A DNA stretch of 64,000 bases from Mariniflexile gromovii (GCF_017814435.1 NZ_JAGJCB010000005.1:1-64000), one strand, 5' to 3'; numbered from the stretch's first letter, positions 32,798-42,808 are shown. Numbers and translations: made by a program. Notes: generated by a model from the letters alone, not told the origin.

Positions 32798-32908
32798 GCC
32801 AATTCAACTTTTGGTTTTAAGTTAGTTCATTTTAAAGACGATAAAAAAAGTAGAGTGTTGCAAAAAATTATTTTTTTTTTGATCCATTAAAACAAAACTA
32901 AAGAATTG

Positions 32909-32916
32909 TACGTTTG
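32909..32916 (+). promoter_or_regulatory. Predicted -7 box of the DUF2911 gene
   Basis: TACGTTTG fits TAnnTTTG, 55 bases before the ATG. A TTTG lies 27 bases upstream, slightly too far for a typical -33. Confidence 0.35.
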
Positions 32917-32971
32917 TGTTTTAGTAATTATTACTTTTTAAAGTATCTTTATACCAAATAATTCCCAATTT

Positions 32972-33526
32972 ATGAATACCTTTTTGAAACGCATTTTAAT
33001 ACTATTATCCATCATTGCCATAGGCTTATTTTTATATTCTTGCTTTGTTGAAAATATTTTCGAAAAACGCTTAAGTCCAAAAGATACAGTTGAATTTAAA
33101 CTTAACGATTTAAAACTTAAAGTGTTCTATAACAGACCTTATAAAAAAGGAAGGGAAATTTTTGGCGCTTTAGTGCCTTACAACCAGGTTTGGAGAACTG
33201 GTGCCAACGAAGCCACTACTTTTGAAACAAATCAAAACCTGACCATAAAAGGGATGTCTTTACCTGCTGGAAAATACACATTATGGACCGTGCCAAGAGA
33301 CAGTACTTGGAGCGTTCTTTTTAATTCCAAACAATACTCATGGGGTGTAAACTCTGAAATGCAACCTATGTGGGATCCTAATTATGATGTTGTAGATGTT
33401 GAAGTACCCGTTCATATATTAGATGCTCCTGTAGAGCAATTTACCATTGCTTTTGATAACTCTACCGATAGCTTATCATTAACCATGGCGTGGGACGACG
33501 TAAAAGTTGCCGTGCCTCTTAAATAA
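32972..33526 (+). CDS. DUF2911 exported protein, 184 aa
   Basis: An N-terminal helix (residues 8-24, with Cys24 in LYSCFVEN) may be a lipoprotein signal or a membrane anchor. The DUF2911 core is clear: VFYNRPYKKGREIFGALVPYNQVWRTGANEATTFE, LPAGKYTLWTVP and a C-terminal DSLSLTMAWDDVKVAVPL. Family function is unknown; the domain is common in Bacteroidota secreted proteins. It is 51 bases upstream of the LTA-synthase-like gene. Confidence 0.88.
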   Translation: MNTFLKRILILLSIIAIGLFLYSCFVENIFEKRLSPKDTVEFKLNDLKLKVFYNRPYKKGREIFGALVPYNQVWRTGANEATTFETNQNLTIKGMSLPAGKYTLWTVPRDSTWSVLFNSKQYSWGVNSEMQPMWDPNYDVVDVEVPVHILDAPVEQFTIAFDNSTDSLSLTMAWDDVKVAVPLK

Positions 33527-33577
33527 TTTTTAAGGTGGTTTTATTCTTCAGTAAAAAAAAACTAACCTGCATGAACC

Positions 33578-35560
33578 ATGTGGAATAAGATTTTTCCAAA
33601 ACGTTTTGAATTACTAAAAGTTTACATTTTAATATTCATCTCCCTAGCATTTATATTAAGGTTTTGTTTAACGTTTTGGTATTTTCCTCAAATTGATGCT
33701 TCTGTACTTGTTTTAATAAAAACCTTTATAATTGGCTTTTGTTTTGATGTGGGTACCGTATCCTTCTTTGCATTGCCATATGCTATTTACCTTTTAATCA
33801 TTCCTAAAAAACTATACGGTTCTATATTCGATCGTGTAATTACCTATATAGCTTATAGCATTGGTGTGCTTATTTTTCTTTTTTCTTTTTTTGCCGAAAT
33901 TACCTTTTGGGAGGAGTTTGAACGTCGTTTTAATTTTGTAGCAGTAGATTATTTAATTTATACCTACGAAGTTGTAAAAAACATTAACGAATCGTACCCA
34001 ATACCTCTACTTCTAGGTTCTATTTTAATTGTATTGTTGATAGTACTGTTTACCACCAAAAAGGCAAGCGTATTCAAAAAAACATTTAATAACGATACGG
34101 TATTTAAAGAAAAAATAATACCGTCTTCATTAATAATAGCCATTGCAGCCATATTTGCTTTTTTTATAAAAAATGAAGATGCCGAACAATTCAAAAACCG
34201 ATACAACAACGAATTAGCAAAAACAGGCATCTATTCCTTTTTTGCCGCCTTTAGAAGCAACGAATTATCTTATACCGAATTTTACAATACCATTGAAGAA
34301 GATAAAGCCTTTGCCAATGTTAAACAAAAATTAACTGCCTCCAATAGCCAATTTTTGCAGCCCACAAAAAAACAAATTTACAGAAGCATAACACATGCCG
34401 ATAGTTTAAACCCTGCAAAAAGACCTAATGTTATTTTTATCTGTATTGAAAGCTTAAGCGCCTCCTATCTCAATTCCTTTGGAAGTGATTTAAATATAAC
34501 ACCTACCCTGGATTCGCTCTCCAATAAAAGTTTGTTTTTCACCAACCTTTATGCTACGGGTACGCGTACGGTACGAGGTATGGAAGCCATAACTTTGTCC
34601 ATTCCGCCTACACCTGGTAGAAGCATCGTGAAACGCGATAAAAACCAAGGATTGTTTACCATTGGTGAGGTTTTTAATCAACAAGGCTACGAACGTAATT
34701 TCTTTTATGGTGGCGATGGCTATTTTGATAATATGAACACCTATTTTGGCGGTAACGGGTTTAATATTATTGACCGAGGAAGAGGCTTTTTGTTAGATTC
34801 CGACATCAAAACAAAACGAACCAATATTGATGATGATGAAGTTACTTTTGAAAACGCCTGGGGTGTATGTGATGAAGATATATACAATAAGGTTTTAAAA
34901 GAAGCCGATGCAGCGCATCTTACCGAAACTCCTTTCTTTAATTTTGTAATGACGACTTCCAACCACCGCCCTTTTACCTATCCTGAAGGTAAAATTGACA
35001 TTCCTTCGGGCACCAGTAGAGAAGGCGCCATAAAATACACCGATTATGCCATAGGCAACTTTTTAAAAACAGCCAAAACAAAACCCTGGTACAACAATAC
35101 CGTGTTTGTTATTATGGCAGACCATTGTGCAAGTAGTGCAGGGCGTTGGAACTTAAACATAGACAAATACCGCATTCCTGCCATGATTTTCAATCTTGAA
35201 AACGTGGCACCACAAAAAATACAGAAGTTAAGTTCGCAAATTGACATGTTCCCTACTCTATTTGGACTTTTAAATTGGGACTACACTTCAAATTTATTTG
35301 GTCTTGATATCCTGAAAATGAAAAAAGAAGACGAACGCGCTTTTATTGGTAACTACCGTAATTTAGGCCTTTTAAAAGACCAGCAATTAATGGTTTTAAG
35401 CGACCAACATATTGTTAACTATTACGAATGGGAAACCGATAATGACGATTTAATACACAAAGACGTTGATCCTAAATTGTTGGAAGAAACCATTTCATTT
35501 TATCAAGTGGCAGATTACCTATACCATAATAATGGTTTAAAACTTAAAAACAGTCAGTGA
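33578..35560 (+). CDS. LTA synthase-like sulfatase-superfamily membrane enzyme, 660 aa
   Basis: Five predicted N-terminal helices (about 14-34, 44-74, 87-110, 142-160, 180-198) anchor a periplasmic alkaline-phosphatase-superfamily domain. Metal and nucleophile sites resemble LtaS: E291 in ICIESLSAS, a Thr nucleophile candidate in ATGTRTVRG (T331), NHRPFTYP and MADHC. In Firmicutes LtaS polymerises glycerol phosphate; Gram-negative homologues may transfer phosphoethanolamine or phosphoglycerol to glycans, so the substrate is open. Its stop overlaps the start of the lipid-kinase-like gene. Confidence 0.88.
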   Translation: MWNKIFPKRFELLKVYILIFISLAFILRFCLTFWYFPQIDASVLVLIKTFIIGFCFDVGTVSFFALPYAIYLLIIPKKLYGSIFDRVITYIAYSIGVLIFLFSFFAEITFWEEFERRFNFVAVDYLIYTYEVVKNINESYPIPLLLGSILIVLLIVLFTTKKASVFKKTFNNDTVFKEKIIPSSLIIAIAAIFAFFIKNEDAEQFKNRYNNELAKTGIYSFFAAFRSNELSYTEFYNTIEEDKAFANVKQKLTASNSQFLQPTKKQIYRSITHADSLNPAKRPNVIFICIESLSASYLNSFGSDLNITPTLDSLSNKSLFFTNLYATGTRTVRGMEAITLSIPPTPGRSIVKRDKNQGLFTIGEVFNQQGYERNFFYGGDGYFDNMNTYFGGNGFNIIDRGRGFLLDSDIKTKRTNIDDDEVTFENAWGVCDEDIYNKVLKEADAAHLTETPFFNFVMTTSNHRPFTYPEGKIDIPSGTSREGAIKYTDYAIGNFLKTAKTKPWYNNTVFVIMADHCASSAGRWNLNIDKYRIPAMIFNLENVAPQKIQKLSSQIDMFPTLFGLLNWDYTSNLFGLDILKMKKEDERAFIGNYRNLGLLKDQQLMVLSDQHIVNYYEWETDNDDLIHKDVDPKLLEETISFYQVADYLYHNNGLKLKNSQ

Positions 35561-36438
35561 GGCATATACACTTTATCCTAAACCCCATAGCAGGTAAAGG
35601 CAGTAATTTTCTAGATTTAGCACTTCTTGAAAAATATTTCAACAAAAAGGATTTCAGCATAGTTATTAAACCAACAAGTTATAAAAAACATGCCATAAAA
35701 CTTACCCAAGAATCTATAAACGAAAAAGCCCATATCATTGTTGCTTGCAGTGGTGATGGCACAATTAACGAAGTCGCTTCGTGTTTGGTAAACTCTCCTA
35801 TTATCTTGGGAATAATTCCAATAGGTTCTGGCAATGGTTTGGCTTCTAACTTAAATATTCCAAAAAACATTCATAAAGCACTTGCATTAATTAAAACCCA
35901 AACCGTAAAAAAAATTGACGTTGGCACATTAAACAACCTTCATTTTTTTAGTAATACAGGCATTGGTTTTGATGCCCAAGTGATAAAACACTACGAAGCA
36001 TCCAACGAAAGAACACTTGTTAGTTATATAAAAGCGACTTTAAAATCCTTAAAAAAATCGAATAAACTTATGGATGTTGAAACAACTTTAGATGATGAAA
36101 GCATTCAACATAAACCCTTTTTAATTTTTATTTCTAATTCAAATGAATTGGGTTACAAAGTAAGCTTAACTCCAAAAGCTTCCTTACAAGATGGTAAGTT
36201 AGACGTACTTATTGTTAAAGAAATAAGTGCTTTTAAAATCTTTTTATTTACTGTTTTGATGCTTTTTAAAAGCCATCATATGCTAAAAGAAGTCAATTGC
36301 TATCAAACAAAGCAATTGAAAATTACTTTAAAAGACAAACTGCTATTTCAAATTCAAATGGATGGCGAATTTAAAATGATAAAAAATCAAACCATCAATA
36401 TTTCAATCCTCGAAAAAGCCTTAAAAGTAATAGCCTAA
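35557..36438 (+). CDS. Diacylglycerol/lipid kinase family protein (YegS/DagK type), GTG start
   Basis: The protein has the DAGK catalytic signature: ILNPIAGKGSN (7-17), the ATP-binding GDGT (66-69) followed by INEVA, and GSGNGLASNLN (90-100). The C-terminal half is a beta-sandwich with FFSNTGIGFDAQV and a terminal DGEFK. It should phosphorylate a lipid such as diacylglycerol or a sphingoid base. Start is GTG at 35557 inside GTGA, which contains the TGA stop of the previous gene, a translational coupling that hints they act on the same lipid. It ends 4 bases from the convergent PAP2 gene. Confidence 0.92.
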   Translation: MRHIHFILNPIAGKGSNFLDLALLEKYFNKKDFSIVIKPTSYKKHAIKLTQESINEKAHIIVACSGDGTINEVASCLVNSPIILGIIPIGSGNGLASNLNIPKNIHKALALIKTQTVKKIDVGTLNNLHFFSNTGIGFDAQVIKHYEASNERTLVSYIKATLKSLKKSNKLMDVETTLDDESIQHKPFLIFISNSNELGYKVSLTPKASLQDGKLDVLIVKEISAFKIFLFTVLMLFKSHHMLKEVNCYQTKQLKITLKDKLLFQIQMDGEFKMIKNQTINISILEKALKVIA

Positions 36439-36442
36439 CATG

Positions 36443-37012
36443 TTAACTGGTAACATATCGCTTTAAAATATATAAGGCTAATTTATAAAAAGCAAATCCG
36501 CCAAGGGCACCAAAAGCTAAACCGCAAACAATATCCAACGGGTAATGTACACCTACATAAATCCTGCTGTAAGCCACAACCGCACTCCAAAAAAGTAAAA
36601 TAAATATTAAATTTTTATAGTAAGGTCGCAGTAATAAGCCAGCAAAAACAGCAGCAGCCATAGAGTTTGATGAATGTCCAGAGAAGAACCCATATTTACC
36701 ACACCGTACCGCAATAAAACGCATATGGTCAATGATTTCTAAATTACCACAAGGTCTTGGTCGTTGAAAACCACGCTTAAAAACATTCGTCATTTGGTCC
36801 GTAAACGTTATCATAACAGCCACAAGCAAGATAAAAACTATTAAGGCTTTGATTCCATACTTTCTATGTAATAGGAACAATAATATCGCATACATAGGAG
36901 CAAATGTAACTTCGTGGGTAATAACCAACCACATGTAATCCCATCTTGCCGACCCTAAATTATTTAAAAACAAAAATAGTTGGGTGTCGTATTCTAAAAG
37001 TTGTTCTAACAT
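36443..37012 (-). CDS. PAP2-family membrane phosphatase
   Basis: This polytopic 189-residue phosphatase has the three acid-phosphatase motifs: KRGFQRPRP (79-87), SGHS (111-114) and SRIYVGVHYPLD (149-160), whose catalytic His residues face the periplasm. Likely substrates are undecaprenyl pyrophosphate, phosphatidic acid or lipid A phosphates. It is convergent with the lipid kinase gene, and a repeat element sits just upstream of its start. Confidence 0.93.
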   Translation of the reverse strand: MLEQLLEYDTQLFLFLNNLGSARWDYMWLVITHEVTFAPMYAILLFLLHRKYGIKALIVFILLVAVMITFTDQMTNVFKRGFQRPRPCGNLEIIDHMRFIAVRCGKYGFFSGHSSNSMAAAVFAGLLLRPYYKNLIFILLFWSAVVAYSRIYVGVHYPLDIVCGLAFGALGGFAFYKLALYILKRYVTS

Positions 37013-37025
37013 CTATAATTATTTT

Positions 37026-37108
37026 GGCGTTACCCTGTCGGGTCAGGTTATCCGTTACAAGTCCTCGCTCGTACCTAGCTGTGGGCTTTCCACTACTACC
37101 CTTAACGC
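37026..37108. repeat. Dispersed GCGTTA/TAACGC element, copy 4 (divergent)
   Basis: GGCGTTACCCTGTCGGGTC at the left and CTTAACGC at the right, with GTGGGCTTTCC inside. It has a different middle (GTCCTCGCTCGTACC) from other copies. It separates the PAP2 gene from the small acidic protein gene. Confidence 0.6.
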
Positions 37109-37109
37109 A

Positions 37110-37337
37110 CTACTCTTCGTATTTTAAAATTTCTTTATCGTAAAACTCGGTAGCCAATTTAACCATATTTTCAGTTTCGGCTAATAATTCCTGTTCATCT
37201 TCGTCGTCAAAATCTTCAAACCATTCAATTTCATCATCTTCAAGGTTGATAATAAATCGCGGAAATTCCGTATGAATCACATAAATAGCGTTTGGATAAT
37301 CGGTGTTATCACCAAGTATAAATTTTGGAAGGCTCAT
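37110..37337 (-). CDS. Small acidic conserved protein, 75 aa
   Basis: This short soluble protein starts MSLPKFILGDNTDYPNAIYVIH and has a very acidic centre (EDDEIEWFEDFDDEDEQELL, about 33-52) and a C-terminal helix. I recall similar proteins as conserved hypotheticals in flavobacteria, without known function. Its stop codon is one base from repeat copy 4. Confidence 0.72.
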   Translation of the reverse strand: MSLPKFILGDNTDYPNAIYVIHTEFPRFIINLEDDEIEWFEDFDDEDEQELLAETENMVKLATEFYDKEILKYEE

Positions 37338-37418
37338 ATTTCTTTCTTTAGTTGTTTGTTGTTTAGTTGCTAAGCTGTGTAGTTGTAAATCAACTAAACG
37401 ACTCCACGACCAACGACT

Positions 37419-38795
37419 TTACATTTTTGACAAAATTAACTTTTTTGTTAAATAATTGAATCGAATATACAATAAAATAGCAGCAGTTGTTAAACCTGCA
37501 AGTAAACCCAACCAAATACCAAAGCTACCATAAGCGTCTTCTTTTCCTAAAAACCAGCTCACAGGAAACCCAATTAACCAATACGAAATAAAAGTGATAA
37601 TGGTTGGAATTTTTACGTCTTGCAAACCACGTAATGCTCCTAAAAAAATAACTTGTATACTATCACTTATTTGAAAAATAGCAGCAACTATTAACAGTTT
37701 TGAGGCGATTTTTACAACTTCGGTGTTATCCATTAAATTTTTGGCATCATCAAAATCAACATACAATTTTGGCAACTGGTTATGCAACAAAAAGAACATG
37801 GCCGCAAAACAGGATGCTAAAATAATACCCAACAAAAATATAGAAAAAGCAATTCGGCGTAAATCGAAATAGTTTTGCAAGCCTTTTTGGTTTCCTACAC
37901 GTATCATGGCCGCAACACTTAAGCCTGTAGCCACCATAAAAGTCATAGAACTTAAGTTTAAGGCAATTTGATTGGCTGCTTGCGGATTTTTACCCAATAA
38001 CCCACTCAACCATATGGCGGCAGTAAAAATACCAACTTCAAAAAACATTTGCATGGCACTGGGCGCACCCAAATTGAGGATTCTTTTAAGCATTAATTTA
38101 TCTAGCACAAACAACTTGATATCAACTAGATATGCTTTCGATTTTTCTTTTAGTTTCAATAAAAACCATAAATACCAAACCATGACAATTCTTGATATTA
38201 ATGTACCATAAGCAGCACCTACAATGCCCATTTCTGGAAAGCCAAACTTACCAAATATGAGTAAATAGTTCAAAACCACATTTATAACATTTGCTAAAAT
38301 GGTGGCATACATGGGGTAACGTGTTAAGGATAAACCATCGCTAAACTGCTTAATACCCTGAAAAACTATTAAAGGTATTAATGAAATTGCTACCAGATTT
38401 AAGTACGGAATTGCCAATTCCACCACCTCAACAGGTTGTTTCATTAAATACATAAGTGGTTTTGCTAAAAGCACTACCAAAAAAAGCGCAATCCCTAAAA
38501 TGGTACATAAAAACAACCCATGCTTAAATGTTGATTTGCCTTTTTCAAAATCCTTTTCGGCGTCGGCTTCAGCTATTAAAGGCGTTACAGCCGTTGAAAA
38601 CCCAATACCTAAAGACATGGCTATAAACATAAAACTATTACCTAAGGATACTGCCGCAAGTTCGGCTGTTCCTAATTGCCCAACCATAACATTGTCTATA
38701 AAACCAACAAAGGTGTGCCCCAACATACCCATCATAACGGGAGCTGCTAGTTGCCAGTTGTATTTAAATTCTTTGGTATAGTCTTTTAATTGCAT
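37419..38795 (-). CDS. MATE-family multidrug efflux transporter (NorM type)
   Basis: This 458-residue inner-membrane antiporter has twelve predicted helices in two similar halves. The first half starts with APVMMGMLGHTFVGFIDNVMVGQLG, a typical MATE entry, and the second repeats it as GAPSAMQMFFEVGIF. The acidic residues expected in helix 1 are present (D35-type in FIDN). It probably exports cationic compounds with Na+ or H+ influx. Its -7 box (38800-38807) ends 4 bases before the ATG, so the message may be leaderless. Confidence 0.94.
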   Translation of the reverse strand: MQLKDYTKEFKYNWQLAAPVMMGMLGHTFVGFIDNVMVGQLGTAELAAVSLGNSFMFIAMSLGIGFSTAVTPLIAEADAEKDFEKGKSTFKHGLFLCTILGIALFLVVLLAKPLMYLMKQPVEVVELAIPYLNLVAISLIPLIVFQGIKQFSDGLSLTRYPMYATILANVINVVLNYLLIFGKFGFPEMGIVGAAYGTLISRIVMVWYLWFLLKLKEKSKAYLVDIKLFVLDKLMLKRILNLGAPSAMQMFFEVGIFTAAIWLSGLLGKNPQAANQIALNLSSMTFMVATGLSVAAMIRVGNQKGLQNYFDLRRIAFSIFLLGIILASCFAAMFFLLHNQLPKLYVDFDDAKNLMDNTEVVKIASKLLIVAAIFQISDSIQVIFLGALRGLQDVKIPTIITFISYWLIGFPVSWFLGKEDAYGSFGIWLGLLAGLTTAAILLYIRFNYLTKKLILSKM

Positions 38796-38799
38796 CCTG

Positions 38800-38807
38800 C
38801 AAAAATA
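38800..38807 (-). promoter_or_regulatory. Predicted -7 box of the MATE gene, abutting the start
   Basis: Minus-strand TATTTTTG, 4 bases upstream of the ATG at 38795. Confidence 0.45.
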
Positions 38808-38965
38808 GGCTTTCGAAATAGTATTGACCAGTTTTTTATAAGAATCATTTAAGAGAATTTTAAATGCCCGTAAATATCAATTTTTCACTTTAAATCTATT
38901 TCATAGGGAGAATAAAAGCGACGTCAAGTAATAAAAGCAGTAAAATAAAATAATAATTAGGGAAG

Positions 38966-39910
38966 TTATATATCTGAAATTTGCTTTTTAGCTAAGTAAA
39001 ACTCATCTAGAATGTCATCAACAATTTTTTTAACTGGTTTTATATCATGTATGAGACCTGCTATTTGTCCTATTTCAAGTTCACCTTCATCCAAATCACC
39101 TTCAAACATACCTTTTTTGGCACGTGCCCTTCCCAGTAATGTTTTAAGTTCTTCTATGGTTGGCGACTTTTTGTAAAGTTCTTGAACATCTTCATAAAAC
39201 TTATTTTTCACCAACCGTACCGGAGCTAATTCTTTAAGGGTTAATTGGGTATCTCCTTCTTTTGCATTCACTACAACTTGTTTAAAAGCAGCATGAGCCG
39301 AACTTTCCTCACTTGCAACAAACCGACTTCCAACCTGTACGCCATCGGCCCCTAAAACCATGGCCGCTAACATGGCGCGACCCGTTGCTATGCCACCTGC
39401 AGCAATTAAAGGGATTTGAATATGCTCTTTAACCATAGGAATCAAGGTAAAAGTGGTGGTTTCATCCCTTCCATTATGGCCACCAGCCTCAAAACCTTCG
39501 GCAACAACAGCATCTACACCTGCTTCTTGTGCCTTTAAGGCAAACTTAACGCTACTAACTACATGTACAACGGTAATACCACGTTCCTTTAACCACGATG
39601 TCCACGTTTTTGGGTTTCCTGCTGATGTAAATACTATGTTCACACCTTCATCTACTATAATATCCATGATTTCCTGGATATTTGGGTACAACAGGGGTAC
39701 GTTTACCCCAAAAGGTTTATCGGTGGCTTTTTTACATTTTTGAATATGTTCGCGCAGCACTTCTGGATACATAGAACCCGCACCAATCAATCCTAAAATA
39801 CCAGAATTACTTGCCGCCGATGCCAAACGCCAACCACTAGTCCAAACCATACCTGCTTGAATTATAGGATGCTTAATATTGAATAATTCAGTAATTCTAT
39901 TATTGGACAT
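38966..39910 (-). CDS. Nitronate monooxygenase / FMN-dependent 2-nitropropane dioxygenase family
   Basis: This TIM-barrel flavoenzyme of 314 residues begins FNIKHPIIQAGMVWTSG, and has VVAEGFEAGGHNG (with the family's catalytic-site His), LIAAGGIATGRAM and VQVGSRFVASEES for FMN phosphate binding. It may oxidise alkyl nitronates; FabK-type enoyl-ACP reductases share the fold, so a reductase role is not excluded. Its ATG follows the stop... of no gene upstream but directly abuts the subtilase stop (39911), i.e. stop and start are adjacent in one transcript. Confidence 0.88.
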   Translation of the reverse strand: MSNNRITELFNIKHPIIQAGMVWTSGWRLASAASNSGILGLIGAGSMYPEVLREHIQKCKKATDKPFGVNVPLLYPNIQEIMDIIVDEGVNIVFTSAGNPKTWTSWLKERGITVVHVVSSVKFALKAQEAGVDAVVAEGFEAGGHNGRDETTTFTLIPMVKEHIQIPLIAAGGIATGRAMLAAMVLGADGVQVGSRFVASEESSAHAAFKQVVVNAKEGDTQLTLKELAPVRLVKNKFYEDVQELYKKSPTIEELKTLLGRARAKKGMFEGDLDEGELEIGQIAGLIHDIKPVKKIVDDILDEFYLAKKQISDI

Positions 39911-41518
39911 TTATTGTTTGATGAGCTTAATTGTTTTAGACTTATTTGAAGATTGGAATTTTACTAAATAAACACCGTTTGACAGTGAAGAAACATCTAC
40001 ACTTGGCGAAACATTTGTTAGTAATGTATTTATAACAAGCTTGCCTAAAATATCGAAAATATATACCTCAACCAAACTATCGGAACTTAAAGTAAAGAAA
40101 ACTTCGTTTGATGCTGGATTTGGATACATTTTCAGTTCAACGGCTTCATCCATTAAATATAAACCACTATTTAGTGCTATTTCTAAATTTGGATTACCAT
40201 AACCTAAAAAATAATCGGGCGTATTGTATTGTGAAGCAGATTCTCGAACCAACTGCATGATTTCATTATTAGTGAGACTAGGCAAAGCCTGCCACAAACA
40301 CGTAATACCTCCAGCCATAATAGGTGAACTAAAAGATGTTCCGTTAGCATTGGCAATGACATTGTTTTGAGTAATTACCGCACTACCTTGCCCCTGTGCA
40401 ACAACATCTGGTTTTTGTGTGGATTGCGTGCTATTTCCTCTTGAACTAAACGATGCATACTGTCCATTAGATTGTACAGCGCCAATACTAAACACCCCAG
40501 AAGCATCGGCGGGTGCTCCTACAATTTGCCAACTATCATTTCCTGAATTTCCAGCAGAATTAACTACCAATATCCCTTTTTCAAAAGCAATTTGAGCACC
40601 TTTTGAAATATATGCCGTATTTCCATTCATGTCAGATGGTGCGTAGCTGTAATTTGGATTATCATAAGTTGTATAACCTAACGATGAATTTATAACATCT
40701 ACCCCTAAACTATCGGCGCGTTCAGCGGCTTCTACCCAATAACTTTCCTCAACGGGATTTTCACTAAGGGCATCTTCGGTTATAAATAAATAATAGGAAG
40801 CATCGGGTGCTGTACCAACAAACTGGTTTTCAATATAACCAGCCATGGTACTTAAAACCAAGGTTCCATGATTACTGGTGGTATTGGTATAAACATCTGA
40901 ATCCCTACCCACAAAATCATAAGTCCCCAAAATATTATTGGAGCTTCTTAAGCGCTGAAAACCTGCCATATTATTTACATTAGTAAAACCTGCATCAATA
41001 ACCGCTACCGTCATTCCTGTACCGGTATAATTTGCTAAATGAAGTTGCTCACCTTTTATCATTTCAATTTGATTGGCAGCATTACCATAGTTGAAATTAG
41101 TTAAAGTATTTGTGATTTTGGATGGTACTTTTTCTTGAGATTTTTTGGAAGTATTCAAACTTCTGTTGGCAAATTCAATGTGGTCTACAAAAGAAAAAGT
41201 AGATGTTAAATTTTTGATATCGGTTTCAGTTCCTCTTACGTGAACTGCATTAAACCATTTGGATTTTGCCATTACGGTAATACCGGTAGCATTTTTAAGT
41301 TGAGTTATATACGATTCATTAACAGGCACATCGCGTGCATCAATAACCACATGGTGCCTGTTTTTTCTATCAACAGCTTTTTGCGATAAAATAGTTGTAG
41401 GGTTTGCTAAAGAAGTCTCCACATTTTGCTTGTCTTTTAAATACACCCATGCATCTTCCTGTGCTAAAAGCATGAATTGGGTGCATAAAACCACCAAAAG
41501 TAATAAACACTTCTTCAT
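39911..41518 (-). CDS. Subtilisin-like S8 peptidase with type IX secretion C-terminal domain
   Basis: A secreted protease: signal peptide (1-19), an inhibitor-like propeptide (about 20-140), then an S8 domain with the catalytic triad D175 (VAVIDAGF), H217 (SNHGTLVLS) and S395 (NGTSFSSP) and oxyanion N324. The C-terminus (about 455-535) is a type A T9SS sorting domain starting MYPNPASNEVFF and ending with GVYLVKFQSS and a KTIKLIKQ tail. It is exported through the Sec and then the Por system and probably attached or released at the surface. It lies between mnmA (26 bases) and the nitronate monooxygenase gene (0 bases). Confidence 0.95.
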   Translation of the reverse strand: MKKCLLLLVVLCTQFMLLAQEDAWVYLKDKQNVETSLANPTTILSQKAVDRKNRHHVVIDARDVPVNESYITQLKNATGITVMAKSKWFNAVHVRGTETDIKNLTSTFSFVDHIEFANRSLNTSKKSQEKVPSKITNTLTNFNYGNAANQIEMIKGEQLHLANYTGTGMTVAVIDAGFTNVNNMAGFQRLRSSNNILGTYDFVGRDSDVYTNTTSNHGTLVLSTMAGYIENQFVGTAPDASYYLFITEDALSENPVEESYWVEAAERADSLGVDVINSSLGYTTYDNPNYSYAPSDMNGNTAYISKGAQIAFEKGILVVNSAGNSGNDSWQIVGAPADASGVFSIGAVQSNGQYASFSSRGNSTQSTQKPDVVAQGQGSAVITQNNVIANANGTSFSSPIMAGGITCLWQALPSLTNNEIMQLVRESASQYNTPDYFLGYGNPNLEIALNSGLYLMDEAVELKMYPNPASNEVFFTLSSDSLVEVYIFDILGKLVINTLLTNVSPSVDVSSLSNGVYLVKFQSSNKSKTIKLIKQ

Positions 41519-41544
41519 TCAAAGTATAATTAAGTTATTGCAAT

Positions 41545-42732
41545 TTAAGAAATAACCCCCGAACCCACTAACTCATCTTCTAAATACCACGCTACAAATT
41601 GCCCTTCGGTTATGGCCGATTGAAATGCTTCAAACTCAACATACAAACCACCATCTACTTTGTGCAATGTGGCTTGTTGCAATGGTTGTCTGTATCTAAT
41701 TCGTGCCATTACCTGCATGGTTTCATCAACTTGTAAAGCTAAATCTTCGCGAATCCAATGTAGTTCTTCGTTACTAACAAACAATGCTTTTTTTAACAAC
41801 CCTGGGTGCTCTTTTCCTTGGCCTGTGTAAATAACGTTTTCTTCAACATCGGTATCTATTACAAACAAAGGTTCTAAAGTACCACCAACGGCCAATCCTT
41901 TGCGCTGTCCTTTTGTAAAATAATGGGCTCCTTGGTGTTTGCCAACAACTTTCCCATAATCGACTTTATAATTGATTTTACGAGATAGGTATTCTAATTT
42001 TTCTTTTTCTGAATTAAATTCAGGAGTAACTTCACTGAATATAGTTTGTTCTTTTGGAATTTCAACAATAATACCTTCTTTGGGTTTTAATTGCTGTTGA
42101 AGAAAATCGGGCAACTTCACTTTACCTATAAAACAAAGTCCTTGAGAATCTTTCTTTTCTGCGGTAACCAAATCCAATTGCATAGCTATTTCACGAACTT
42201 GTGGTTTGGTTAATTCCCCTATGGGAAACAATGATTTTGCTAATTGTGCTTGCGATAGTTGACATAAAAAATACGATTGGTCTTTATTATCATCTTTTCC
42301 TGCCAACAACTGGTAAATTTCTTTTCCGTCTTTTTGAATGGTTCCCTTTCTGCAATAATGTCCCGTGGCTACATAATCGGCACCAAGTTCTAGGGCAATA
42401 TTCATAAACACATCAAACTTTATCTCTCTGTTACAAAGCACATCGGGGTTTGGTGTTCTTCCTTTTTCATATTCATGAAACATATAATCTACAATACGCT
42501 CTTTGTACTGCTCACTTAAATCGACAGTTTGGAAAGGAATTCCCAATTTTTCAGCTACCAACATGGCATCGTTACTATCGTCTAACCAAGGGCATTCGTT
42601 TGAAATCGTTACCGAATCATCATGCCAATTCTTCATAAACAACCCAATAACCTCATAACCTTGCTGCTTTAACAAATAAGCTGCAACGCTAGAATCTACA
42701 CCGCCTGAAAGTCCAATTATAACTCGTTTCAT
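41545..42732 (-). CDS. mnmA: tRNA-specific 2-thiouridylase MnmA
   Basis: MnmA thiolates U34 of tRNA Lys, Glu and Gln. The PP-loop SGGVDSS is at 9-15; the catalytic Cys C100 ([10 protein letters not shown]) and C200 (GLCFIG) are both present, as are TGHYCR and the C-terminal beta-barrel. The 395 residues include a central insertion (about 205-250) compared with E. coli, as usual in Bacteroidota. It is the first gene of a three-gene leftward unit. A -7 box at 42737-42744 is 4 bases from the ATG. Confidence 0.96.
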   Translation of the reverse strand: MKRVIIGLSGGVDSSVAAYLLKQQGYEVIGLFMKNWHDDSVTISNECPWLDDSNDAMLVAEKLGIPFQTVDLSEQYKERIVDYMFHEYEKGRTPNPDVLCNREIKFDVFMNIALELGADYVATGHYCRKGTIQKDGKEIYQLLAGKDDNKDQSYFLCQLSQAQLAKSLFPIGELTKPQVREIAMQLDLVTAEKKDSQGLCFIGKVKLPDFLQQQLKPKEGIIVEIPKEQTIFSEVTPEFNSEKEKLEYLSRKINYKVDYGKVVGKHQGAHYFTKGQRKGLAVGGTLEPLFVIDTDVEENVIYTGQGKEHPGLLKKALFVSNEELHWIREDLALQVDETMQVMARIRYRQPLQQATLHKVDGGLYVEFEAFQSAITEGQFVAWYLEDELVGSGVIS

Positions 42733-42736
42733 TTTG

Positions 42737-42744
42737 CAAATTTA
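42737..42744 (-). promoter_or_regulatory. Predicted -7 box of mnmA, abutting the start
   Basis: Minus-strand TAAATTTG, 4 bases upstream of the ATG at 42732. Confidence 0.45.
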
Positions 42745-42808
42745 TGAATAAAAAAAGGTAACATAAAGATGCTACCATGATTTATATTTATAGCCTTAAT
42801 AAGTTTTT

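Noticed and set aside
38796-38965. Hidden tRNA or small RNA gene in the gap before the MATE gene
   Set aside because: No cloverleaf, hairpin with T-run or conserved motif could be seen by eye.
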